A DNA stretch of 64,000 bases from Hexactinellida sp. DTS-2022. Its lineage: Eukaryota; Porifera; Hexactinellida. The stretch lies in NCBI GenBank assembly GCA_028753945.1, contig JAPNXP010000009.1, positions 1,550,001 through 1,614,000 on the forward strand, written 5' to 3'. A program made the translations under genes and the position numbers. Numbering within the stretch: the first letter of the stretch is position 1; the number at the start of each line of letters is the position of its first letter. The notes beneath the pieces are model-generated. The model was not told where the DNA came from. It did no database searches and saw nothing but the letters and a program-made list of their open reading frames with translations. This document shows positions 10,182 to 18,867 of the stretch, in pieces.

Positions 10182-10289
10182 CTGAAAAATAAATAATACA
10201 GATAGTTTTGCGAATATATCCAAATGCGTAGAGGTTAAGTGATCCACGCGAACCTGACGAGACCAAAGGGACCGTTACATTTATATTCG

Positions 10290-10417
10290 AAAAAATCTAA
10301 AATTACAGCTGTGCAGACAGCATATTCTTGTGGAGGCACTATTAGTCATTGAACCACCAAATATAGTGCCTCCAAATGAATATGCAGTCGGCAAAGCTGT
10401 AATTTACATTTTTTTAA
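10290..10417. repeat. MITE family G copy 2
   Basis: Same element family as 5468-5587, with ends AATTACAGCTGTGC. Its mirror copy in the other palindrome arm is at 29115-29245, so it was present before the inverted duplication. Confidence 0.75.
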
Positions 10418-10756
10418 CTCTTCACGTTACATACTTAGCTAGTAAGTTATCAAAGCAGATATTATTACAAGCATTATTACCTGAAAATTGCATATTTTTG
10501 CACTCACACACTATAATGATTGCGAATAGACTTATTTACCTACGGCGTCATCATTAATGAGGTAATGATAATGAGATACCGCCCGCCCGCATCCTCAGCT
10601 AGACTACTTGAGCTGAAACGATATCGCTATTAATATAGTTAATAATAATATAGTAGTCCAGTATTGATATCACTGCATGCCTAATATATGGACAGGGCAA
10701 GTAGTAGAACATGGTTATTTCTCTACTCCTAAATCCTGTTGTATTACGGTATCATA

Positions 10757-11151
10757 GTGCCAGCTGTCCCCCCCCGAATAATATCCCCGGACCTGTGGAC
10801 CTAGTGTCAGCTGTCCCCCTCAGGGTCAGATGTCTCCCACTCAGACTACTCATCCTAGGGCCAGCTGTCCCTCACGGACCTATGGCCCATGGGTCAGATG
10901 TCTTCCCTCAGAAACCTCACACTAGAATCTCAGAACAATAAATTCCACAATGCACATCACTTTAGTTTCGTATTTTACATTTAAAGTACGTAGTCCGATT
11001 GGGGGACAACTAACCCTGAGGGGGGACAGCTGACACTAAGGCCACTGATCCGGGGGGACATCTGACCCTAGGGCTACATGTCCGGGGGACATCTGACTCT
11101 AGGGCCACAAGTCCGGGGGGGGGACATCTGACACGGGGGGACCGCTGGCAC
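10757..11151. mobile_element. Left-arm-specific element with GTGCCAGC termini
   Basis: GTGCCAGCTGTCCCCCC at one end and GGGGGGACCGCTGGCAC at the other make an imperfect inverted repeat. The interior repeats CAGCTGTCC and GGACATCTGAC. The corresponding place in the right arm (about 28690) lacks it. No ORF; family unknown. Confidence 0.6.
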
Positions 11152-11276
11152 TCCGACAACGGTTTACTTACCCTGGCAGTTTAATTACCTCTATTACTAT
11201 AACCATAATTAACCATGGATATTTTATATCCATGGAGCCGCATGCATTTGTCCGAATTTGAGGGATATTTTGATTG

Positions 11277-11440
11277 ATTTTTGTAAGTTCTGCACATGTC
11301 CGAATTGATTTTTGTAAGTTCTGCACATGTCCGAATTGATTTTTGTAAGTTCTGCACATGTCCGAATTGATTTTTGTAAGTTCTGCACATGTCCGAATTG
11401 ATTTTTGTAAGTTCTGCACATGTCCGAATTGATTTTTGTA
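11277..11440. repeat. Subterminal minisatellite, left end of outer MULE
   Basis: About six direct copies of a 30-31 bp unit containing GTAAGTTCTGCACATGTCC. The array is inverted relative to the one at 17012-17287. Apparent peptides read from it (for example SIRTCAELTK repeats) are artefacts of the repeat. Confidence 0.9.
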
Positions 11441-11635
11441 AGTCAAATATCGAATTCACCTTACTACAGTGGTTCTCAAACTGTGGTACGCGAGCCCCTT
11501 CTAGTGGTACGCGGAGGCACCTCATTTGACGTAAATAAATCAAAATTTAAATATAATACCTTCTCACTGGGTAACCATGTCGATGTAGGACAACATATTT
11601 ACGTACATCAGTGTATTTAACCTAAATATCGGTCA

Positions 11636-12409
11636 TACAGTAGAAACCGGTTTTTCTAAACAATTATTTTCAGGTAATTACAGTTAGACTAAACCGATAG
11701 TTAGCATACCTGCCAACTGTACATTGACTTTAACCATTTTGGCTGTTCTGTACAGGCGTCCAGGGATTTTAGTTGGGTCAAAATTAATGATTGTGAGTGA
11801 ATAATTAATACAAGCAAAATGTCTACACCCTCAAAATGTAGCATTAGGTTGTATAAATTAACAGTTCCAATTGAAGCGTACAAGGATTCTCTGTACAATC
11901 TATATAATTCAATGTTTTCTCCTTCAGAAAGTTATTTGAACTATGTCAACATAAATAATTAAAAATTTAAATAACATGATAGTATATCTTGCTATGCATT
12001 CTGCATTAACCACATGAATGGAATGACTTGGTGAGTGTAATTTATCCTAGCATAAACGTGCAAAGATTCCCTAGATAAGTGAGCGAGAAAAAAATCTGAG
12101 GATTTCCAGGGATTTTGGCCAATGTACAGGGGAAGATTGGAGGAATATGACTCAAATATGTTGGCAGGTATGAGTTAGAATAGACCGAAGTTAAATAAAA
12201 CGATAGTTAGAAAAAAACAATGGAAATACTAGTCAAGTTGGAATTTATTACACAACAAAGTTATCATCAACGATAAGTTAGAATAACACGAGTTCGAAAA
12301 AAACGATAGTAATTAATTATAATAACGAATTTAAATAATAAGTTCAGTAAAATTCGTCGGGAAAAAACGATAATTTGAATAGTGTTAGAAAAATCCCGTT
12401 GCAACTGTA
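11636..12409. mobile_element. TA-flanked MITE (TACAGTNGAAACCGG family)
   Basis: Ends TACAGTAGAAACCGGTTTTT and GTTGCAACTGTA, related to the better preserved copies at 28965-29071 and 35789-35962. TA duplication is consistent with Tc1/mariner mobilisation. Nested in the hAT element. Confidence 0.65.
11705..12172. mobile_element. MITE with CATACCTGCCAAC termini, 6-bp TSD
   Basis: CATACCTGCCAAC and GTTGGCAGGTATG form a 13-bp perfect inverted repeat. AGTTAG is duplicated on both sides. A second member at 49916-50265 has the TSD ATCATG, also 6 bp. The superfamily is not identified. Confidence 0.75.
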
Positions 12410-12650
12410 TTCTATGAATTGGATTATACCTAAATACTGGTTATTTACAAGTGTTTTTGATATGGTTATTATTCGGGTGTGTATTATTTAACTATCGGTT
12501 ATTATGGTGGTACGCGGAGACCCTAATAATTGCTGAAGTGATACACGCTGTAAAAAGTTTGAGAACCACTGCCTTACTATATCTAATAGCTTTAATAATA
12601 GCCTTCATAAATAGAATTTACTCATATTTAATCAATTAGCTTTTAATCAA

Positions 12651-12820
12651 TTAAGTAAATATTTGAAACCTTTCACTGATGCTATTACGGCATATGGGGC
12701 AGGTTTGTCCCATATCTATTATTTGTTGACTGCAATCAGCGCAAAAGGTTGCATGTCTGCATGGCATGAAAATCCATGTTGTTATTCGCAGACTGAGGCA
12801 CACAGAGCATTGACTGATTA
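12651..12820 (-). pseudogene. Separated C-terminal RING finger of the outer MULE transposase
   Basis: On the minus strand, immediately beyond the inner MULE, an open frame encodes a C3HC4 RING: CSVC, then CRHATFCADC, then TCPICRNSI, ending in a stop at 12651-12653. It sits where the C-terminus of the 15346-16792 transposase would continue if the inner element were absent. RING fingers at the C-terminus of a transposase fit this as the missing end of that gene. The exact join and frame cannot be shown because no clean target duplication is visible. Confidence 0.65.
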
Positions 12821-15345
12821 CAGGTCAAAACGGCTACAAACCAAAACGGCTACAAACTGAAACGGCTACAAACTGAAACGGCTACAAACCAAAACGGCTA
12901 CAAAACCAAATATTGCCAATCGTTATAAAGAAAGTGTTGGTCGTTCGTTTGGGAAAAGTGATTTAGCAATTAGGAATTATGCAGATATATGTTGGATTAT
13001 TTAATAAATAAGTAAAGGACAATGATAAATAATTAGTAAACTACAGCTAACAAAATAAAGAGATGTTTTATTTAGACGTACTAAATTTGCGGTCCATTTA
13101 GCCTGGAGCAAGCCCGCAACATATGGTTCACTGAAATTGTGCCATCAATATATTGTTCCCATAGTGCAAAAATTGCAGTCTGAATTTTCCTATAAGTTAT
13201 TCTTTGATATCGTATTAACTTGTTCTGTGATACTAAATGTAATTGAAGTGAAACTAATTTAGCTTCTTGATGTAACAGTTTGATGAGTAGATACAGTTGA
13301 ACTTGTCCTCGTCGTGCCCTAGTGTTGATTCTCATATGCCAACCTTCTACGTCGTTATTTGTACGGACGGATTGGTTAAAAACAGACCAGTCTCTTGGCT
13401 GCCATTGTCCAGTGATCCACGTATTCCCTATGTAAGTTGTCAATTCCTCTTCAACACTATTGCTAGATACTTCTTGGATTTTTCTGAATGCCGTTTCTAT
13501 GTGTTCAGCTGGCAAAAAAGGTAGAGCCATTAACTTTCTACAAAAGTCATGCGTTGAACTATTGTTGATATACTGTTGCTGTAATCCCAAAAGTTGAATT
13601 TTCCTCCAGACTGCCTGGGTCCAATGAAATGAGCATCCTTTAAGGATTACATTTGGGTAAACCTTTGCAATGGCTTTCCATAAACCCGATTCAAAGTCAA
13701 CTATTGCACGTCTGACAGCTGGCACTGCGGGAAGGGCTTTTAATACCTCAATTAGTACTCGTCTGTAGTCCCTTTTACGTTTCCCTGACATTAGAACAAA
13801 TGTTAATGGTAATTGCTTTACAGTGCTTTCAGATTTCACAAATGCGTGAATTGAAAATAATTGGACAAACGGCTCTTTAACGATTTTGAAGGTTCCATCT
13901 AAATACCATGTTTTTGCTCGGCATAAAATGTTTAGCATTTGGTCAGTGGCAAATACTAGATGTCGTCGTCCATCAACTTTGATGTCTGCACGCAAAAAGT
14001 TATCAGGTGTATAGGTCATATCTAATTCAAAGTCCAAATCAGTGGGATCTTGTGGTCGAAGATTTTCTCTAGCGCGGTTAGCAGCTCGTGCCAGATTGGT
14101 GATGCTGGGAAGGCCTGGATTTATATTCTCTATGCGAGATATCATAGCATTTTCAACTATCTCAGCTGCAGGTACAAATATTTCACTTTTGGCTCTCTTT
14201 AAGATATGAACCTTTAGTTCTGGCTTAAAATTTACTTCAGGATTTGCTGAATGATTGTGACCGTTGACACCACGAGTAAACATATTGCCGCGCTGAGTAA
14301 CCGTTGCTAAACATGTCACAGACGTATTTCGTACGCTACAACGCCAGTAAGTAGCAATATTTCTTTTAAGTCTTATGATGTAAGAATACCCAACATTTTC
14401 TATTAGCATATCTTTACCCTTCTGTGATGAATTAGAAACAATTCGAAATCTAGGGTAGTTATTTGTTATGGTGGCTCCAGTGTCAAGAATAGATCCATCG
14501 AGTGATGATTCTTGTAGATCTTCTGGAATTAGGAAAGTTGGAATGTTATTTGTATTTTCTGTTGGTATATTGGTAGTGTTACTTTCTTCTATATCATTGT
14601 AAGCAATATTAGTGAATGAAGGTAGAGGAGAATGCGTAATACTTTGGTTTGTATCTCCGACATAAAAGCTATCTTCATCTACTGTTGCATTATTATTTTG
14701 ACTAGAAAGAGTTGATTGTCGCGTGCTTTCGTGAAGTGGTAGTTGTTCAGAGTGCAAAGCAAAGTTCAAACAAGTTGCGCACTCCCACTGTATTTCCTCT
14801 TCTCCCCTTACCACTTTCCGATAAATTTCACGCGTGATACCAGTATTACATATGCGATGCTGCCAAAATGAACAATTTTCGCACTGAATTGCTTCCTGCC
14901 TGGGTCTCACAGTTTGACCACATGCCAAACATGGATCAACTACACCTACATATGACATATTATCTGACATAAGAATTTAAATGATGAATAATTTGTTAGA
15001 ATTTAAATGATGAATAATTTGTTATGAATAATGAATAATTTGTTAGAATTGAATATTTATAGGATAGTTGTCAAATTTTAGAAAACCTATAGATTCAAGC
15101 CATCAATTGATAAATTGACACCTCTTGTTTTGCTAAATCACTTTATTCAAACGAAAGACGACACTTTCTTAGGTGTTAATTAATAACGGTATTTTCTTCA
15201 ATTAATTTCAAAGCGCAATTCATTTAAAAAAATCGACAATATTTGGTTTTCTAGCCGTTTCAGTTTGTAGCCGTTTTGGTTTGTAGCCGTTTTGGTTGTA
15301 GCCGTTTTGGTTGTAGCCGTTTTGGTTTGTAGCCGTTTTGACCTG
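12821..15345. mobile_element. Inner PHD-FLYWCH MULE, 2.5 kb
   Basis: Both ends begin CAGGTCAAAACGGCTACAAA and continue as four to five tandem copies of a 15-16 bp unit (ACGGCTACAAACC-AAA) in inverted orientation. Beyond these, shared blocks (AAACCAAATATTG, AAGAAAGTGT, AAGTGATTTAGCAA) extend the inverted repeat. It encloses the 629-aa transposase gene. No matching target duplication is visible, so the outermost base is approximate. Confidence 0.75.
13081..14970 (-). CDS. PHD-FLYWCH-MULE transposase, 629 aa
   Basis: Intact transposase of the Mutator-like (MULE) superfamily. A complete N-terminal PHD finger uses C14, C17, C30, C33, H38, C41, C64 and C67. A FLYWCH-type zinc finger follows at about residues 175-245 (YWRCSVRN...HNHS). 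The DDE core then shows WYLDGTF (D about 357), IVDFESGLW (D about 424), a CSFHWTQAVW segment and NNDVEGWH (E about 541). Such proteins cut and paste DNA with long inverted repeats, and this one lies between the matched tandem-repeat ends at 12821 and 15345. No frameshift or internal stop, so the gene may still be active. PHD-FLYWCH architecture recalls the animal Phantom-type MULEs; that assignment is tentative. Confidence 0.88.
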   Translation of the reverse strand: MSDNMSYVGVVDPCLACGQTVRPRQEAIQCENCSFWQHRICNTGITREIYRKVVRGEEEIQWECATCLNFALHSEQLPLHESTRQSTLSSQNNNATVDEDSFYVGDTNQSITHSPLPSFTNIAYNDIEESNTTNIPTENTNNIPTFLIPEDLQESSLDGSILDTGATITNNYPRFRIVSNSSQKGKDMLIENVGYSYIIRLKRNIATYWRCSVRNTSVTCLATVTQRGNMFTRGVNGHNHSANPEVNFKPELKVHILKRAKSEIFVPAAEIVENAMISRIENINPGLPSITNLARAANRARENLRPQDPTDLDFELDMTYTPDNFLRADIKVDGRRHLVFATDQMLNILCRAKTWYLDGTFKIVKEPFVQLFSIHAFVKSESTVKQLPLTFVLMSGKRKRDYRRVLIEVLKALPAVPAVRRAIVDFESGLWKAIAKVYPNVILKGCSFHWTQAVWRKIQLLGLQQQYINNSSTHDFCRKLMALPFLPAEHIETAFRKIQEVSSNSVEEELTTYIGNTWITGQWQPRDWSVFNQSVRTNNDVEGWHMRINTRARRGQVQLYLLIKLLHQEAKLVSLQLHLVSQNKLIRYQRITYRKIQTAIFALWEQYIDGTISVNHMLRACSRLNGPQI

Positions 15346-16792
15346 CGCCCCATTGGATTCCTCCCATGTTTGAGTCAGGACCTTCCAGCTCTTCTTCAGT
15401 ATCTTCGGAGTCGCTCAGAACAATTTGAGAATATTTCTGGGATCCAATTGTGTTGCTCATATGCTGTAAATACTGCCATGGTGTATACTCTCCATTACGT
15501 AATTTTTCTTTGAATAATTTTCTTTGGTCATCGATTTGCACACAGTTAAATTTCCTTGCGCGACTGATCTCCCTTCCTTGTCGTATTCTGCCAATATCAT
15601 TGTCAGTATCTATGATGACATCGTTTAAATGTGACGTAAATGTCCAGATCCTAGGGCAAGAACTCCTGATTCGAGCTTTCAGTTTTGCATGATAACTTTC
15701 TGCCCCATTATTTGAAGAGATACTCAGTTCAAAGATAGATAGTTCTTCCGGGGATATATTGGTAAGCCAGTGTCTCTTAATGTATTTATTTAGCTTTTCC
15801 AGCTTTAATCCTACACTGCTATCCAATGTTGGTGTCGTAATTAAATTGAACGTTGGATAGATCAGTGAGGCAGGAAGAAACGGAATCGCCATCAACAATC
15901 GTGTGAACTTTGATATCTCAACGTTACTTTTGAAATCCTGAACAAGACCCAATTTTTGAATCTTAGACCAAATACATTGAGTATAATGAAAGAAACATCC
16001 GTAAATGCGAATATGTGGGAAAACTTGTTTAATGGCATTTCTAGGAGCACGCTCCCAATCGGACATTGAAGTCACAGGTTTGAAGTCAGGTAAGTATGTG
16101 ACAAGCCGTTCTAATAGAGAACTATATAACTCTTGGCTCTTCGCTGTCATTAAACAGTGTATTGCAGGTACAGTGTGCCTTGCAACAGATATGAATATCG
16201 TCCATAACTGGTAAAACTGAATCGGAACCACATCAAATGTTCCATCAAATTGTATGCTACTAGCTTCTGACAGTAAGACACTAATTTCGTCAGAAAAGAA
16301 GACCACAGCAATTTGGTTTCCAGCGGTTACAGAAAATTTGAAGTGCTTTCCAAGAGGTGTAGCTCCTAGCATTTCAATATATTCAATAGCTGTTGAAGGG
16401 ATTTTCGGTTGAGAAGTTTTTCTACTCCTATACATAGCAGATTCACACTCAGGGAATGAAATATCATGAGCATTAGGTTCATTTCTAGTTGCATCATCGA
16501 ATATGTTTCTGAGACTTGGGGATTGTGTCTGCTTAGCAAGTGTCTTGCACTTAGCTTTCAACTGATACACCGCGGTTTTATATTCATTAACTGTGTGATT
16601 ATGTAGATGCATAGGGGTAATTGAATGTCTTGTGAGGTTCATTTTAGCTGTCCCTTTACACCCATTTCTAAATATAGCACATTTGAGGTAGACACAATTT
16701 TCGGTGGTCTTTGATTGCACATATTTGAAACCATCAGCAGATGTAAAAACGCTACTTCCACATCGCTTGTATTCGTCGGTACTAAATTCCAT
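15260..16792 (-). pseudogene. FLYWCH-MULE transposase, 3' end disrupted by insertion
   Basis: The frame opens at 16792 with a FLYWCH-like finger (residues about 10-70, ending HLHNHT). The MULE core follows: IQFDGTF (D about 183), SDWERAP (D about 244), GCFFHYTQCIW, and NNGAESYH (E about 363). The genuine sequence ends near GGIQWGAG at 15346. The last about 28 codons (PKRLQ repeats) are translated from the tandem repeat at the end of the inserted PHD-MULE. The likely original C-terminus, a RING finger, lies beyond that element at 12651-12820. The catalytic residues are intact but the gene is split. It belongs to the outer 11235-17294 element and differs clearly from the inner transposase. Confidence 0.82.
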
Positions 16793-17011
16793 TGTATTGA
16801 TATGTACTTTCTTTGGAAAGAGAACTATTTATGAACTCAAATTCACCTTGCCATATAAGTGTTTCACCCCAACATCTATGCACGAGTATTTACTAATAAC
16901 ACCATTTCTTGCTGTTGTTGATTTTTGGTATACATTTCAATGTATTCCGTTCTTGATTTTTGGTACACATTTCAAATTTTCAATGTATCCAAGATAGTTT
17001 CAATATATTAT

Positions 17012-17287
17012 TCGGACATGTGCAGAACTTACAAAATCAATTCGGACATGTGCAGAACTTACAAAATCAATTCAGACATGTGCAGAACTTACAAAAATCA
17101 ATTCGGACATGTGCAGAACTTACAAAATCAATTCAGACATGTGCAGAACTTACAAAAATCAATTCGGACATGTGCAGAACTTACAAAAATCAATTCGGAC
17201 ATGTGTAGAACTTACAAAAATCAATTCGGACATGTGCAGAACTTACAAAAATCAATTCGGACATGTAACAAATTCGGACATGTGCAG
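17012..17287. repeat. Subterminal minisatellite, right end of outer MULE
   Basis: About nine direct copies of a 30-31 bp unit containing GGACATGTGCAGAACTTAC, inverted relative to 11277-11440. The last units are shortened (GGACATGTAACAAATTCGG). Not CRISPR: there are no unique spacers. Confidence 0.9.
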
Positions 17288-17687
17288 CTCCCCCTATCCA
17301 TGACAGTTTACTTACTGTCTTTGCAAAGCTTCACAGTTTTTACTTCCTATTACACATATATACTTATAAGGATTCACAGTAAAGACGGTAAGTAAACTGT
17401 CATGGATAGAAAGCATCCATGGTTAATTATTGTAATAGTAATAGAGGTAAGTAAACTGTCATGGTATGATGGTAAGTAAACCATCAGACAACAGTCCTAA
17501 CCATGTTCTTAAAACTTGTATTCATTGTACTTCTATCTAATAGAATAATCCAATAAAACTTGAGTATATGTATTTGCAATGATCCAATAAAACTAGAGTA
17601 TATTTGGAAAAACTTTAGTATATTTACCAATTAGTTGAGTAATTTTGAGTATATTTGGAAAATTTTCCCCAATAAAATATGAGAATG

Positions 17688-17852
17688 CTTATATATAGAG
17701 CTGAGCTTTGTAGAGTTCAGATTTTTCCCCATACTAAAAGCCCAGGCTTACTTTCTAAAGGTCAATTTCAAAGTTTGGGAAAAACTGACCTTTCTCAGTG
17801 CCTGAATATATACTGAAAAACTGAACTCTACTAGAGGTGAGCTCTATATAAG
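17688..17852. mobile_element. Palindromic MITE (CTTATATA-GAGCTGAG), left-arm specific
   Basis: The ends CTTATATATAGAGCTGAG and CTCTATATAAG, with GAGTTCAG/CTGAACTC inside, form long inverted repeats. A second copy is at 37338-37503. It is absent from the matching position in the right palindrome arm, so it inserted after that arm was formed. Confidence 0.75.
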
Positions 17853-18084
17853 TAATTTCATAAAATATATATCTATACTATTAAGCTAACACTAGTTAGT
17901 TTGAAAAATTTCTTATTTACACCGTGCTCATTCATAATAAAGTTTCGAATTATCACCATAGTATATTCAGAAATTTAATTACAACATGCGACCCTCGAAG
18001 TTGTTAATTGACCCCCTTGTGGATTGCGACCCGTAGTTTGGGAATCACAGATATAAATTGTATCCGTAAAATATATTTAGAAAA

Positions 18085-18834
18085 ATGGCTGAGAGTACTT
18101 CCAAATTCCCCATTGGCATGAGTAATAAAGTGACCACTTCTTCAAGTGAATGTTTGAAATGGATTGAAACTGGGGTAGGCCATCTATTCAACTTCAATCA
18201 CAGTCAAGTTATTCTCGATTGTACCAAAGCTCTCACATTCGACAAAGATTGTGTTATGGCACATTATTTTATTGCTTACAGTAATGCAGGTCACTATAAC
18301 AATATAAATGGGATGGATTATGCTTCTGGCTATGAAGAAGCACAAAAAGCATTGTCCCTTTCCAAACTTCACTCTCTCTCTGACTGGGAGGTTGCATTGA
18401 TTGAGGCTCAGGTTGTTCGCTTCTGTTCCCCTGTAGGCTCAGTGCAATTCGACATATTGAATCGTAACTATGCTAATGCTATGCGTCCTGTGTACCAGAA
18501 GTTTGGAGGAAACAACATTGAAGTGGCAGCTTTCTTCGCTGAGTCGTTAATGAATTTAGCACCTTGGAAACTATGGAACCCTTATCCTGACTACAAGCCT
18601 TCTATACCAGAGACATTGGAGATACTCTCAGTCCTTGAGGATGCTCTCAAAATATCTCCAATGCATCCTGGTCTATGCCACTTCTACATCCACACAATGG
18701 AGTTATCTGCTACTCCTGAGAAAGCGTTGCCGTCTGCAGATGTGTTGCGAAACACTGTGAAGGAACATGGCCATTTGCTTCACATGGCTAGTCATATCGA
18801 TGGGTGGGGCACTACAAGGAAGCTCTGGAAGTGA
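18085..18834 (+). pseudogene. TPR-protein gene copy D, truncated
   Basis: Same start and first 228 or so codons as the intact copy at 26403-28049, with at most one amino-acid difference. It then turns into a more diverged version (GGCCATTTGCTTCACATGG as in copy B). A 4-bp loss after CATATCGAT shifts the frame at about residue 239, and the sequence stops matching the gene near 18867, where it joins the remnant of a hAT-type MITE. The C-terminal 300 residues are missing. It lies in the left arm of the giant palindrome and is dead. Confidence 0.9.
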
Positions 18835-18867
18835 ATGAACTAGCCATCAAAGCAGATACGAAATGCA

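Larger units (their letters stand above)
11467..12571. mobile_element. hAT-type non-autonomous element, 1.1 kb
   Basis: Starts CAGTGGTTCTCAAACTGTGG and ends TTTGAGAACCACTG. CCTTACTA is duplicated exactly at 11459-11466 and 12572-12579. The CAGTGGTTCTCAAAC terminus and 8-bp TSD are typical of hAT. No transposase inside. Confidence 0.85.
11235..17294. mobile_element. Outer MULE-type transposon, 6.06 kb, 8-bp TSD
   Basis: TATCCATG flanks both ends (11227-11234 and 17295-17302). The right palindrome arm keeps one uninterrupted TATCCATG (complement at 28643-28650), giving a natural empty site. The termini are GAGCCGCATG and, on the other strand, GAGCTGCACATG. Just inside both ends lie arrays of the same 30-31 bp repeat in opposite orientation. 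The element carries a FLYWCH-MULE transposase whose RING-coding 3' part is separated by a second MULE, and it also holds a hAT-type element. Confidence 0.8.

Noticed and set aside
11277-11440. Regular direct repeats resembling a CRISPR array
   Set aside because: Units are contiguous with no unique spacers, and the same array occurs inverted at the other end of a transposon (17012-17287).
11168-11543. Overlapping repetitive minus-strand reading frames
   Set aside because: They are translations of the 30-31 bp minisatellite in different frames; no start context, homology or unique sequence.
15260-15345. PKRLQ repeats as a genuine C-terminus of the FLYWCH-MULE transposase
   Set aside because: They are encoded by the tandem-repeat terminus of the inserted PHD-MULE; the likely original end is the RING at 12651-12820.
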